A stretch of 64,000 nt of DNA, from positions 1 to 64,000 of the forward strand of contig NZ_JAWLCI010000005.1 in assembly GCF_041687215.1 (NCBI RefSeq), read 5' to 3'. The stretch comes from Mariniphaga sp041687215. Lineage in GTDB: Bacteria > Bacteroidota > Bacteroidia > Bacteroidales > Prolixibacteraceae. Positions 51,601 to 60,936 of this stretch are shown piece by piece. Under the pieces are notes generated by a model. The model did no database searches and had not been told where the DNA came from. It saw nothing but the letters and a program-made list of their open reading frames with translations. The position numbers and the translations under genes are program-made. The first letter of the stretch is position 1. Each line of letters starts with the position of its first letter.

Positions 51601-53181
51601 GTCGATGGCCGGATTGGTAACCTGCGCAAACATCTGCTTAAAATACTCGAAAAACCGGCGCGGTTTATCGGAAAATACAGCAAGCGGCACATCATTTCCC
51701 ATTGAACTGGTTGGTTCAGCTGCTGTAACACACATAGGCTGAATCAAATCATACATGTCTTCTTTAGAATACCCGAATTCTTTGGCGTAAGTTTCAAAAT
51801 TATCTATTGTGGAGGGCACACGGTGCTTTACCTTAATGTCTTCCATAAGCATCCGGTTCTCCTTCAGCCACATTTGGTAAGGATTGCGGTGACTTAACTG
51901 GTCTTTTACTTCTTCATCGGGAATAATAATTCCGAGCTGTGTGTCCACCAGTAGAATTTTGCCCGGGCGTAAGCGACCTTTTGCTTTAATTTCCTCGGGT
52001 TTAAACGTTTGCACGCCCACTTCGGATCCCATTACTATGAGATCGTTTTTGGTGATGACGTAGCGCGAAGGCCGTAAACCATTCCGGTCGAGGGTTCCAC
52101 CAATGTAACGACCGTCGGAAAATACCATGGAAGCCGGACCATCCCAAGGTTCCATAATGGTTGAATGGTACTCGTAAAATGCTTTTAAACTTTCAGGAAT
52201 CGGATTTTTTTCGTTAAACGATTCCGGAATCATCATACAAAGCGAGTGCGGTAAAGTACGCCCGGTCATGTGCAAAAATTCCAGTACATTGTCAAACGAA
52301 GCCGAATCAGACTTACCAGGTACAATTACCGGAAGCAGTTTTTTCAGGTCTTCGCCAAAAACTTCTGACTTCATAAGCGCTTCGCGTGCCTGCATCCACA
52401 AACGGTTTCCTTTAATGGTATTAATTTCGCCGTTGTGTGCCACAATACGGAATGGCTGAGCCAAATCCCATGTGGGGAAAGTGTTGGTGCTAAACCGTGA
52501 ATGCACCAGTGCAATGGCGCTTTTAAATTTTTCGCTTTTAAAATCGAGAAAATAATCGCGCAACTGTTCGGGTGTAAACATCCCTTTGTAAACGATTATT
52601 TTAGCCGAAAAACTGGGTTGGTAAAAACTGTCTTTAAATTTCAGTTTCGAGTCCCGAATCTCTTTCTCGGCAAGTTTTCTCACAACGTACAATTTCCGCT
52701 CGAGGGCATCTTTTTCGAGGTTTGCTTTCACAAAAACCTGTTTGACTGCAGGTTCGGTGGTTTTGGCAATTTCACCGGGCACTAAATGATCAACCGGCAC
52801 ATCGCGGTAACCAACCAAAGTAAGCCCTTCAGCCTGAATGTGTTTTGAAAGTACTTCAATACACAATTCCGCCTCTTTTTCATCTTTGGGAAGAAAAATC
52901 AAACCAGTACCATATTTTCCAGGCTCGCCAACAGGCAATTTCAGTTCTTCGGTAATGAATTCATGCGGAATCTGCATTAAAATTCCGGCTCCGTCGCCGG
53001 TAGAATTATCGGCACTTATAGCACCGCGGTGGTCCATATTCAGTAACACATCCAAACCTCGTCTGACTATATCGTGTGATGGCTTACCTTTAATATGGGC
53101 AACAAATCCGATCCCGCAATTATCATGTTCATTCTCAGGATTGTAAAAACCCTGCGCATCAGGTAATCTCATCTGTAGCAT
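48637..53181 (-). CDS. gltB: Glutamate synthase large subunit
   Basis: A 1514-residue enzyme. I chose ATG 53181, giving MLQMRLPDAQGFYNPENEHD before C22, the cysteine that becomes the N-terminal nucleophile after a 21-residue propeptide is removed. Domains: glutaminase (about 22-410), central linker domain, FMN/2-oxoglutarate synthase domain with the 3Fe-4S cysteines in CVMMRKCHMNTC, and the C-terminal beta-helix GXGXG domain (GDHCCEYMTGGRVVVLG). In marine Bacteroidota this route works at low ammonium levels, complementing GDH. gltD follows 36 bases later. The upstream gap (53182-53430) has AT-rich promoter-like sequence and a TCCTGAAA/TTTCAGGA hairpin. Confidence 0.96.
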   Translation of the reverse strand: MLQMRLPDAQGFYNPENEHDNCGIGFVAHIKGKPSHDIVRRGLDVLLNMDHRGAISADNSTGDGAGILMQIPHEFITEELKLPVGEPGKYGTGLIFLPKDEKEAELCIEVLSKHIQAEGLTLVGYRDVPVDHLVPGEIAKTTEPAVKQVFVKANLEKDALERKLYVVRKLAEKEIRDSKLKFKDSFYQPSFSAKIIVYKGMFTPEQLRDYFLDFKSEKFKSAIALVHSRFSTNTFPTWDLAQPFRIVAHNGEINTIKGNRLWMQAREALMKSEVFGEDLKKLLPVIVPGKSDSASFDNVLEFLHMTGRTLPHSLCMMIPESFNEKNPIPESLKAFYEYHSTIMEPWDGPASMVFSDGRYIGGTLDRNGLRPSRYVITKNDLIVMGSEVGVQTFKPEEIKAKGRLRPGKILLVDTQLGIIIPDEEVKDQLSHRNPYQMWLKENRMLMEDIKVKHRVPSTIDNFETYAKEFGYSKEDMYDLIQPMCVTAAEPTSSMGNDVPLAVFSDKPRRFFEYFKQMFAQVTNPAIDPIREGLVMALTNYIGSLHSNILAENPEHCKLIKFFGPILTNTDLGKIKDLKDEMFSHKVIPMVFPVDKGVNGFEAALEKMLSEAENAVDTKRNYIILSDRNISEGYAPFPSLLAVAAVHHHLIKKQKRMQVGIIVETGEPREVHHFALLLGYGASVINPYLAFAAIDQLVKDGKIDLEYKEARKNYIKAIDKGLLKVFSKMGISTLRSYHGAQIFESIGVSKELIDKYFTGTASKIGGVGLEEIYQETMLFHNKAYEKEVTPEPFRFENEGVYAWRRNGLHHAWNPESIGLLQWATRTNDYTKFKEFSSLVDKQNKRPAFIRGCFNLKRNPIPIDKVEPEEEIMKRFVTGAMSYGSISIETHEALAITMNTIGGRSNTGEGGEDPARFGTLRNSKIKQVASGRFGVTNNYLVNAEELQIKIAQGAKPGEGGQLPGYKVNKIIAKTRNSTPGITLISPPPHHDIYSIEDLAQLIYDLKIVNPTAKVSVKLVSEDGVGTIAAGVAKAFSDVIVIAGTEGGTGASPASSIKHAGLPVELGIAETQQTLVLNNLRGRVKLQVDGQIKTGRDVVTLACLGGEEFGFSTAALIVLGCVMMRKCHMNTCPAGIATQDETLRKRFIGKAEYTINYFRFVAREIREYLAEMGFTKFDDIVGRTDLLEVDQEVVNLKENGKGWKMKSVDFSRLLYMPQQAQNLPLHNTHPNTRPNKGHIDFDLIKEARKAIRGAEKVWISHPIVNVDRTTGAMLSGEISKLYGEEGLPDDTINCTFHGTAGQSFGAFLVKGITFRLEGDSNDYIGKGLSGGKVVVVPPVGTTFKPEENIIIGNTSFYGATRGEAYIRGVAGERFCVRNSGANAVVEGAGDHCCEYMTGGRVVVLGKTGKNFAAGMSGGIAYVLDETGNFDYFCNKGLVELLPVEDKSDVNELQTLINNHLLYTQSTLAAKILTNWEEYLPKFVKVIPFEYKKVLEEQKLQELQKKLQLTEDDPSRHE

Positions 53182-53359
53182 TTTCAAGTACTTTTTTAAT
53201 GTTCAAAAAATATAAAAGAAATAATTTCAATCATTAGAATATAAAACTGAAAGTAAATTTCAACTTTTTCTAACGAAATGAAATCAAAAATAAGCAAGGA
53301 GAAGAAAAAATACAATTGCACTTCGAAAAAAATGTGTTTCATAACATAGAATTAACCTA

Positions 53360-53391
53360 TCCTGAAACGGGATTTAACGATGCTTTCAGGA
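53360..53391. other. Interrupted inverted repeat upstream of gltB
   Basis: TCCTGAAA (53360-53367) and TTTCAGGA (53384-53391), 16-base loop, lie between argH and gltB. No T run adjoins, so it is a possible operator or weak structure, not a clear terminator. Confidence 0.35.
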
Positions 53392-53430
53392 CATAAATTC
53401 AGAATATTTCTGATATAAAATTGATATACG

Positions 53431-54762
53431 TTAATCAATCAACTTTTTAAGTGCAGTTCTGATTTTCTTAAACTGAAAATTTTCGATTATCTCGGTTTTT
53501 TTTGCATCTATTTTTTCGAGGCACAAGTTCCCAATACTACCTTCATGAACATGATTTACATCTTTTTGGGGATTAAATTCGCCTGATTCGATTTTTTCGG
53601 CAACCTGCCGGTAGGCTTCACGAAACGGGATTCCCTGCAAAACTAATTTATTCACTTCTTCAACACTAAAAAGGTAATCATACTTTGGGTCGTCGAGAAT
53701 GTTTTCGTTCACCTGCAATTTTTCCAAAGCCAGGTTGGCAATGGAAAGGCAGTCGTGCAGTTCGGAAAAAAGGGGTATAAAAATTTCCTTCACGGTTTGC
53801 AAATCACGGAAGTAACCGCTCGGAAGATTATTGATGATGAGTGCAATTTGCTGCGGAACACCTTGGATTTTATTGCATTTTCCGCGAATCAACTCAAACA
53901 CATCGGGATTTTTTTTGTGCGGCATAATGCTGGAACCGGTGGTAAATTCAGCAGGAAGTGTTACAAAATTGAAATTCTGACTGTTGAACAAGCAAACATC
54001 GTAAGCCAGTTTTGAAAGCGTGGCCGCAATATTAGACAGTGCAAAAGACACTATTTTTTCCACTTTTCCGCGGCCCATTTGTGCATACACCACATTGTAG
54101 TTCATGTTGCTGAAACCCAGAAGTTCTGTCGTCATTTGGCGGTTCAGCGGAAAGGAGGAGCCGTACCCGGCAGCCGAACCCAGCGGATTTTGGTTGGCAA
54201 TTTTAAACGCAGAAAGAAGCAGTTCCAAATCGTCGGTTAAACTTTCGGCATAAGCGCCAAACCATAACCCGAACGAAGATGGCATGGCCACCTGCAAATG
54301 CGTATAACCCGGCATCAGCAAATCTTTGTGTTGTTCGCTTTTGGCCAATAATGTGTCAATTAATTGTACAGTAGCATTCACAATTTCACGGATTCCTTCG
54401 CGGGTAAACAGTTTCAAATCGAGCAGCACCTGGTCGTTGCGCGAACGGCCACTGTGAATTTTTTTACCCAAATCGCCCAGTTCTTTGGTTAACAAAAATT
54501 CAACTTGTGAATGTACATCTTCCACGCCTTCCTCGATGACAAAATTTCCTTCCGAAGCCTGCCTGTACAATTTTTTCAATGCCTTGAGCAATACCGGCAG
54601 TTCATCTTTTTCAATCAGTCCAACCGACTCGAGCATGATCACATGCGCTATCGAACCTAAAATATCGTATGGCGCCAGGTAAACATCCAGTTCGCGGTCT
54701 TTTCCAACGGTAAATTTCTCAATGGCTTCGTTCACAGTAGTTCCTTTTTCCCAAAGCTTCAT
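53431..54762 (-). CDS. argH: Argininosuccinate lyase
   Basis: A 443-residue enzyme of the fumarase/aspartase superfamily, releasing arginine and fumarate from argininosuccinate in the last step of arginine synthesis. ATG 54762 gives MKLWEKGTTVNEAIEKF; an upstream in-frame ATG at 54894 would add 44 non-homologous residues. Motifs: SGRSRNDQVLLDL, GYTHLQVAMPSSFG, and the signature GSSIMPHKKNPD. Unlike in many genomes no argG or other arg gene adjoins, and gltB is the next gene downstream on the same strand. A -7 box TATCTTTG lies upstream. Confidence 0.95.
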   Translation of the reverse strand: MKLWEKGTTVNEAIEKFTVGKDRELDVYLAPYDILGSIAHVIMLESVGLIEKDELPVLLKALKKLYRQASEGNFVIEEGVEDVHSQVEFLLTKELGDLGKKIHSGRSRNDQVLLDLKLFTREGIREIVNATVQLIDTLLAKSEQHKDLLMPGYTHLQVAMPSSFGLWFGAYAESLTDDLELLLSAFKIANQNPLGSAAGYGSSFPLNRQMTTELLGFSNMNYNVVYAQMGRGKVEKIVSFALSNIAATLSKLAYDVCLFNSQNFNFVTLPAEFTTGSSIMPHKKNPDVFELIRGKCNKIQGVPQQIALIINNLPSGYFRDLQTVKEIFIPLFSELHDCLSIANLALEKLQVNENILDDPKYDYLFSVEEVNKLVLQGIPFREAYRQVAEKIESGEFNPQKDVNHVHEGSIGNLCLEKIDAKKTEIIENFQFKKIRTALKKLID

Positions 54763-54784
54763 GCTGTACAATATTAAATTTGAG

Positions 54785-54792
54785 CAAAGATA
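54785..54792 (-). promoter_or_regulatory. -7 box of argH
   Basis: On the minus strand TATCTTTG (54792-54785) is an exact match, 22 bases before the start codon. ATTG at 54813-54810 gives a -33 element with 17 bases between them. Confidence 0.55.
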
Positions 54793-54897
54793 TGGATTTT
54801 GGTTTGAAACAATTTGGTGGGCGAAGTTCATAATTCCTGAAAAAATTACCACTTTTGCCCTGCATTTACTGATAAAACAGGCATATACAATCAATTC

Positions 54898-56517
54898 ATG
54901 CTCGAAAATAAAACAATTCGAATTATATTTTTTACGCTAATGGCACTGGCACTGGCGGTTTATTTTGCAGGCCTTCCCATTGACGTAACCCGCGATGCAG
55001 GGAAATACGCCACCGTTTCAAAAGAAATTTTTCAGAACGGGAATTACATCAATCTTACTGTGCACGGTGAGCCATACGACCAGAAACCACCGCTGTTGTT
55101 CTGGTTGGGGGCGTTGGGATTCGCTATTGGAGGCATTTCCAATTTCTGGTTCAAATTTCCGGTTTTACTGCTGGTCTTTTTCGGATTTTATTCCGCTTAC
55201 GGTCTGGGCCGAAGTCTGTACAACCGGCGTGTTGGATTGCTAACCGCATTCCTGATGGCGTTTTCGCTCATCTACACATTGTACAGTATGGACATCCACA
55301 CCGATACGCCGCTGCAGGTTTTTATCACTTTCGCACTATGGCAACTTGCAGAATTTATCCAAACCAAACGAAACAAGCACTGGATTTTGGGTTTTACCGG
55401 AATTGGATTGGCCATGCTGAGCAAAGGCCCCATTGGGGCTGCCATTCCGGCTTTTGCAGTTGTTGGCCATATTTTACTGCGTAAAGATTTTCGGTTACTT
55501 TTCGATTATCGATGGTACCTGGGCATTTTGTTGTCATTTGTGATTGTGAGTCCGGCGCTGATTGGCCTGGTTAACCAGTTTGGCTGGGACGGTATTGTGT
55601 TCTTTTTCTGGGAAAACAATGTGGGGCGGCTCACCGGCACCTACGTTCAACCCAACAGCGACCCTGTTTTTTACGTCCATAATCTGCTTTATCTTTTTCT
55701 GCCCTGGAGCCTTTTATTTTATGCAGCGGCATTTATGGAATTTAAATCACTTCTTACCAACAAATTTAAAACTTCGGAATATTTTACATTTACCGGAATA
55801 TGGGTGTTTTTTATTATTCTGAATGCTTCGAAAAGCCAATTGCCCAACTACATTTTCGGAATCATGCCACTTATGGCAGTGCTTACGGCCAAGTGGATTG
55901 ACATTGCACTTATACGGAAATCGGAGCTTCTGAAAATTTTTTGGTGGATTCAAACCACAGTGGTTGTGCTGCTTTGGGTTGTTGTTTTTGTCATTGCCAT
56001 TTACCTTTTCCCAATTCCCGAATGGCAGGCAACATTATTTGCACTGCTCGGTTTGGCTGCAACAATCTATATTTTCACCAAAAGCAAGACCTCGGTTGCA
56101 AGGCTTGTTTTGCCGTCAGCCATTGCTTTTACGTGCCTGGCCTGGCTGCTGAATACCGATGTTTTTCCTTACATTTTCAGCTACCAGGCGCCACCTAAAG
56201 CCGCTCAATTTTATACTGAAAACGCCCGGGCAGGGGAAAAACTGTACAATTTTCATTACGAACAATACGAATTGTTTTTTTACAGTGAGCCGATGGCTGA
56301 ACAACTCTCTACAGAAGAAGAAATGAAAGCAGTTGCGGGCAAAAGCGGCAATTGGATTTTTACCGATGCCGAAGGTTTTGAAATGATTTCGGATTTGAAT
56401 ATGCAACCTGACACTGTTTTGGAGTACCAGCATTTGTACCTGAATCGCGGCCACCGGTTTATTAACCCCAAAACACGCGAGGAAGTGCTGCAACCCATGT
56501 ACCTGATAAAATACTGA
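54898..56517 (+). CDS. GT39-type membrane glycosyltransferase, first of three
   Basis: A 539-residue polytopic protein of the ArnT/protein-mannosyltransferase (GT-C) superfamily, with 10-12 hydrophobic helices in the first 400 residues and a short soluble C-terminal domain. Such enzymes transfer a sugar from a polyprenyl-phosphate carrier onto a lipid or protein at the periplasmic face. The first loop has DVTRDAGKYATVSKEI, where most family members have an Asp-Glu pair. Followed two bases later by a related gene. Confidence 0.8.
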   Translation: MLENKTIRIIFFTLMALALAVYFAGLPIDVTRDAGKYATVSKEIFQNGNYINLTVHGEPYDQKPPLLFWLGALGFAIGGISNFWFKFPVLLLVFFGFYSAYGLGRSLYNRRVGLLTAFLMAFSLIYTLYSMDIHTDTPLQVFITFALWQLAEFIQTKRNKHWILGFTGIGLAMLSKGPIGAAIPAFAVVGHILLRKDFRLLFDYRWYLGILLSFVIVSPALIGLVNQFGWDGIVFFFWENNVGRLTGTYVQPNSDPVFYVHNLLYLFLPWSLLFYAAAFMEFKSLLTNKFKTSEYFTFTGIWVFFIILNASKSQLPNYIFGIMPLMAVLTAKWIDIALIRKSELLKIFWWIQTTVVVLLWVVVFVIAIYLFPIPEWQATLFALLGLAATIYIFTKSKTSVARLVLPSAIAFTCLAWLLNTDVFPYIFSYQAPPKAAQFYTENARAGEKLYNFHYEQYELFFYSEPMAEQLSTEEEMKAVAGKSGNWIFTDAEGFEMISDLNMQPDTVLEYQHLYLNRGHRFINPKTREEVLQPMYLIKY

Positions 56518-56519
56518 AC

Positions 56520-58157
56520 ATGCAAAACCGGCTGAAAAAATATACCTGGGTAATTATCCCGCTGCTGTTTTTGCTCTATTCGGCGCCCAGTGCACTCGAT
56601 TATGTTTTTCACTTTCCCGATGAAAAATATTACACCGATGCCGTTTTGCAGATGATGGACAAGGAAGATTATTTTACACCCTATAAAGCTGACGGCTCGC
56701 ACCGGTTTTTGAAACCCATTGTAACTTACTGGACACTAATCGGTAGTTATAAAGTGCTGGGTGTGAGCAAATTTTCTTCGAGGGTTCTGTTTTGGCTGGC
56801 CGGTGCATTGCTTGTTTTTTTAGTTTATTTTATGGCGAAATCGCTTTTAAAAGATAAACGAACAGCCTTTCTGGCTGCATTTATTACAGCAGCCAATCCG
56901 CTGGTATTAATGAGTTCCAGTCGCTCGATTCCCGATATTTTGTTGGTGCTTTTTCTCACCCTCAGTGGCTGGGGATTTTTGGAAATTATGCTGGCAGAAA
57001 AACCTGCTAAAAAATTCTACTGGATGGCTTACCTGGGCGCTGCATTTGCCTTTGAAACCAAAGGTTTGCCTGCAGCCGCGTTCGCCGGAATCAGTTTTTT
57101 GTACCTGCTGTTTAATCCATGGCGGCGGAAAAAACTGCGTGAAATTCTCCATCCCGGTGCAATTTTTCTGGCCGTTTTAGTTGCGTTAAGCTGGTTTGTA
57201 ATCATGTACATCGAACATGGTTCGGAGTATCTCAATTCATTTTTAGCCGATCAGGTGGGAGAACGGGTTTCGTCAAAATTTTTACAGGTGTTTACCAACG
57301 GATTTCTGGGAATTATCAATCTGATTGCGTTTACATTTCCGTGGATTATTATTGCTTTTTCAAGGCCAAAAAAATTGAAAGCTTTTATTTTGAGTTCAGA
57401 CCCACAAACCAAAGCTCTTATAGGTATGATTGCCATTTGGGTGGTAATGGTACTTTTGATGTCGGCGGCTGTTTTCAAGTTTTACGACCGTTACTTGCTT
57501 CCGGTCATTCCACTGGTTTCGCTGTTTTTTGCCATTATTATGAACCAAACCGAGACACGCGGCACCAAAACAGCTTTGAGAATATTCCAGGGACTTGTTT
57601 TTTTAATCCTTTTCATCAATATTTTATACATCGTTTTTATTCTGCCCGATAAAATTCTGATTTTGGGAACTGTAGCCGGAATTATTCTCAGCCGGTTGTG
57701 GGTTTTGGGGAAATTTGAAACATTCACCAAAGAAATCATCCTGGCCAATTTTATTCTTCTGCTGTATTTCAGTGTGCATGTTTTATTGTATCCACTGCTG
57801 ATGCCCAATCCGGGTGAACAACTGGTAAAAAATATACGGGCAAACCAGGAGTCAGGAAATGTACAAATTTATGTTTACGGGAACATACGGGCGGCATCAA
57901 ATATCCGTATTCACAGCCATCACGAAATGAATGTGGTGACCATGGATACGATTTACACACTTCCGGAAAACACAAATCACCTGCTCGTTTTCAGTCCGAA
58001 GGAAGAATCATTCCTTGATTTAAAAAACTACGAAATACGTCCAGGTTCGGAAGAGTGGAGTCGCGTTCCGGTGGAAAAGTTTCCGGGCTTTATGCAGCCA
58101 ACTGTGCGGAATTTAAAAGAAAGCGGCACAAAATATTTTATTGCAAAACCTAAATAA
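56520..58157 (+). CDS. GT39-type membrane glycosyltransferase, second of three
   Basis: A 545-residue GT-C protein. The N-terminal loop has FPDEKYYTDAVLQMMDKEDY (Asp-Glu of the ArnT/PMT family); YKADGSHRFLKPIVTYW and the ASSRSIPDILLVLF-type helix follow the family. The C terminus is a soluble tail ending ATKYFIAKPK-like residues. It starts two bases after the previous gene and ends six bases before the next, so all three are one transcript. Confidence 0.82.
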   Translation: MQNRLKKYTWVIIPLLFLLYSAPSALDYVFHFPDEKYYTDAVLQMMDKEDYFTPYKADGSHRFLKPIVTYWTLIGSYKVLGVSKFSSRVLFWLAGALLVFLVYFMAKSLLKDKRTAFLAAFITAANPLVLMSSSRSIPDILLVLFLTLSGWGFLEIMLAEKPAKKFYWMAYLGAAFAFETKGLPAAAFAGISFLYLLFNPWRRKKLREILHPGAIFLAVLVALSWFVIMYIEHGSEYLNSFLADQVGERVSSKFLQVFTNGFLGIINLIAFTFPWIIIAFSRPKKLKAFILSSDPQTKALIGMIAIWVVMVLLMSAAVFKFYDRYLLPVIPLVSLFFAIIMNQTETRGTKTALRIFQGLVFLILFINILYIVFILPDKILILGTVAGIILSRLWVLGKFETFTKEIILANFILLLYFSVHVLLYPLLMPNPGEQLVKNIRANQESGNVQIYVYGNIRAASNIRIHSHHEMNVVTMDTIYTLPENTNHLLVFSPKEESFLDLKNYEIRPGSEEWSRVPVEKFPGFMQPTVRNLKESGTKYFIAKPK

Positions 58158-58163
58158 TCAGCT

Positions 58164-59816
58164 ATGAACAACCTGACCAGAAAGCATTATTACCTCATTG
58201 GAGCCTGGTTTTTCATCAATTTGTTGCAAGCCATTTTTACCGGGTTACATTCCGATGAATCGTATTACTGGATGTATTCTGAAAATCTGGCATGGGGTTT
58301 TTTCGACCATCCGCCCATGGCAGCACTGTTCATTCACCTGGGACATTTGCTTTTGCCAGGAGAACTGGGCGTAAGGCTTTTTGTAATTCTTTTATCTACT
58401 GCAACTTTTGCGCTCATTTTAAATGAGTTAAACGAAAAAGAAGACCTTTTTTTTCTGGGTGTTTTTGTGTTTTCATTTCCACTCATCCACACTCATATTG
58501 CAGGATTCCTGGCCATTCCAGATGTACCACTTTTGTTTTTCATACTCTGGTTCCTGATTTTTTACCGAAAATTTTTACAAAAACCCTCAATTCTGCTATC
58601 TGTTTTGCTGGCAGTAGTTGTTGCCGCTATGATTTACAGTAAATACCACGCTTTTCTGGTTATCGGATTTACCGTACTTTCCAACCTGAAACTGCTTCGA
58701 AACAAATATTTCTGGATTACCGTTGTAATCTCTGTTTTGTTATTAATTCCGCATGTTTGGTGGCAAATTGAAAATGAATTCCCCACATTTAAATACCATT
58801 TGGTGGAACGTGCCAAACCGTTTCGTTTAAAACACATTACCGATAATTTGCTGAACCAACTGGTGATGGCCGGACCTCTTACCGGCCTTTTGGTATTCTG
58901 GAAACTCACCAAATTCAAAATTAAAAATGATTTCGACCGTGCGTTGGTTTTTAATATTGTTGGATTTTATCTTGTACTTTTCCTGCTTAGTTTTAAAAAT
59001 CGCATCGAAGCCCACTGGGCGGCAGCCATTATGCCCATGCTCATGCTGGCAACTTATCCGCTGGTAAAAAACGATTTCAAAATTAAAACATGGTTTAAAC
59101 GGCTGGCCGTTCCGGTAATTGCACTCATGTTCCTGTATAGGATTTATCTTGCCCTGGACGTGATTCCCAACGTGGGTTACACCAAAATTACTTTTTATAA
59201 CCGCGAGGCGCATGCACTGGAAATTAAAGAACTGGCGCAGGGGAAAAAGGTCGGTTTTTTTGATAATTACGCTGCCATTAGCAATTATATTTTTTATACC
59301 GACGACTCGGCTGTGCACCTTTCAACGCCCACTTACAGGTTTAATCAGTACGATTTGTGGAACGAAGAAAAATTTGCTGAAGGCGAACCGGTTTTCACGG
59401 TGCAGTCGAAACACCTGAATCCGCCAAATCTTCAGCTTATGGCAACCGGGCAGGAGAAAGGTTTTATTGTAATTGAAGAATTTCAGTCGCTGAAAGGCCT
59501 CGAAATTGAGGTTTTAAATACGGTAAAAAAGGATGGTGTTTTTTATTTTGAAGTCGGGTTGCACAACAATAATCCACATCCCATTTTAATAAATCACATT
59601 TCAGAACCCACATTGGCTTTAATGCAAAACCGTGATGAAATGGAGATATTCCGACTTGCATCATACTTAAACAATGAAAAAATTGATGCGGAAGAGGTAG
59701 TTACTTTTCGGATATCGGTTCCCGAAGAAAAAATAGATACCGATTTGCCGGTAACGATTTATACCCGGACAAAAGAAAATATACGAGGAGAAATTTCGTC
59801 TTTAAAAATACCATAA
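58164..59816 (+). CDS. GT39-type membrane glycosyltransferase, third of three
   Basis: A 550-residue GT-C protein of the same family with GLHSDESYYWMYSENL (Asp-Glu motif) and FFDHPPMAALFIHLG, which place it closest to the ArnT/PMT group that acts at the membrane surface. About ten helices are followed by a C-terminal domain of about 180 residues (from YNREAHALEIKELA) with beta character. Its acceptor is unknown; lipid A, a lipoprotein or an exopolysaccharide are possible. Confidence 0.82.
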   Translation: MNNLTRKHYYLIGAWFFINLLQAIFTGLHSDESYYWMYSENLAWGFFDHPPMAALFIHLGHLLLPGELGVRLFVILLSTATFALILNELNEKEDLFFLGVFVFSFPLIHTHIAGFLAIPDVPLLFFILWFLIFYRKFLQKPSILLSVLLAVVVAAMIYSKYHAFLVIGFTVLSNLKLLRNKYFWITVVISVLLLIPHVWWQIENEFPTFKYHLVERAKPFRLKHITDNLLNQLVMAGPLTGLLVFWKLTKFKIKNDFDRALVFNIVGFYLVLFLLSFKNRIEAHWAAAIMPMLMLATYPLVKNDFKIKTWFKRLAVPVIALMFLYRIYLALDVIPNVGYTKITFYNREAHALEIKELAQGKKVGFFDNYAAISNYIFYTDDSAVHLSTPTYRFNQYDLWNEEKFAEGEPVFTVQSKHLNPPNLQLMATGQEKGFIVIEEFQSLKGLEIEVLNTVKKDGVFYFEVGLHNNNPHPILINHISEPTLALMQNRDEMEIFRLASYLNNEKIDAEEVVTFRISVPEEKIDTDLPVTIYTRTKENIRGEISSLKIP

Positions 59817-59829
59817 TCTTCTCCCGCCT

Positions 59830-60378
59830 TTAATCCACACCAAACAGATTAAAAACATCTCTTGAACCATCGAGTGTAATAGCATATTCACCTGCCGGTA
59901 TTTCAGGCACCTCAATTAAATATGAACTCTGTCCATATTTTGAGGCTTCAAACGGAATAAATTCGATGTCTAAAGCAGTGGATTGATTGAAGTTTACGGT
60001 GCCGGTAACAATTGTTCTTCTTTCTTTTTTAAGGTCTTGTTCCATTCTGAAAATATTTACCACCTCTACCGGATCTCTGTCGTTTTCCCTTACACGTGCT
60101 ATCAATCTTAACTTTTCCCCTTCGGCAATCCTTACCGGGCTCTGTAATCCATTTACCATATTCATCCCTTTTCCTTTGGAAACTCCGAATAAAGCAGCAC
60201 CTATATCTGCTTTGGTCGCAGTTGAAGCTTTTTGTTTTTCCAGTTGTTCAAAAGAAGTTTCACTCGTTACCAGTATAATAATTCCAGAAAATTCCGGCTC
60301 TTCAATGGTTATTTCCTGATAAAGTTGCTTAAAACCCAAAATGAATGTGATAAGCAAAATTGAAATTGTTGTTTTCAT
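59830..60378 (-). CDS. Exported or membrane-anchored protein, unknown function
   Basis: A 182-residue protein with an N-terminal hydrophobic stretch (MKTTISILLITFILGFKQL), either a signal peptide without a clear cleavage site or an anchor. The body looks all-beta (IIILVTSETSFE, GEKLRLIARVREND, IVTGTVNFNQSTALDIEF) and ends with YAITLDGSRDVFNLFGVD. No family recognised. It converges on the third GT39 gene (13-base gap). Confidence 0.6.
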   Translation of the reverse strand: MKTTISILLITFILGFKQLYQEITIEEPEFSGIIILVTSETSFEQLEKQKASTATKADIGAALFGVSKGKGMNMVNGLQSPVRIAEGEKLRLIARVRENDRDPVEVVNIFRMEQDLKKERRTIVTGTVNFNQSTALDIEFIPFEASKYGQSSYLIEVPEIPAGEYAITLDGSRDVFNLFGVD

Positions 60379-60936
60379 ATTCGAATTATTTAAAACAGTT
60401 TTATTTCAACAATTTAGCTCAACTTTTCATAAATTACAATACCTTTTAGTATTTTTTTTGAAGGATTGAAAAAATATTCCAATGATTACATGAAACGAAA
60501 TTTGCAAATTCTTTTTCTGTTGAGAAATAGTAAAGTACGTGAGTTGTATTGGCATCTGTTGAAACATTGAATATCAGGAACAACTTTAGATGTATTCTTT
60601 TAAAGTTAATTAATATCATTTTATAATACTATCTATTTTATTTATGTCTTTTTTCTTGATTATATTGAATATTACAGCTTTTTGGTAATTTACTTATCTC
60701 AATTTTAATAATTTGTTAATTTCATGTTTTATTCAAAACAAAAAAGATGTCTATTTAAAATATCATATCATTTTTGAGCCATTGAAATAAAAATAATAGG
60801 GTTGTTTGTAAAATATTTAAAAAAAATGATTAAAAATGATGATTATGTAAGGGTATAAATTAAAATCTATTATTTTTTATTAATATGTTAAAAATTAAAG
60901 TAAAAGAAAAAACGTTAAACATTTAAAATTAAAACA
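60379..60936. other. 558-base AT-rich leader before the glnK-amtB operon
   Basis: Very AT-rich, many T and A runs, no gene that I can support. It lies between divergent genes, so it holds promoters for both. No sigma-54 site of the TGGCAC-N5-TTGC type was found, although one near-match to a -24 element (TTGGCATC at about 60549) exists with wrong spacing. Confidence 0.5.

Noticed and set aside
60549..60565. TTGGCATC as a sigma-54 -24 element for the ammonium operon
   Set aside because: The distance to the nearest TTG is 10, not 12, bases and GC at -12 is absent.
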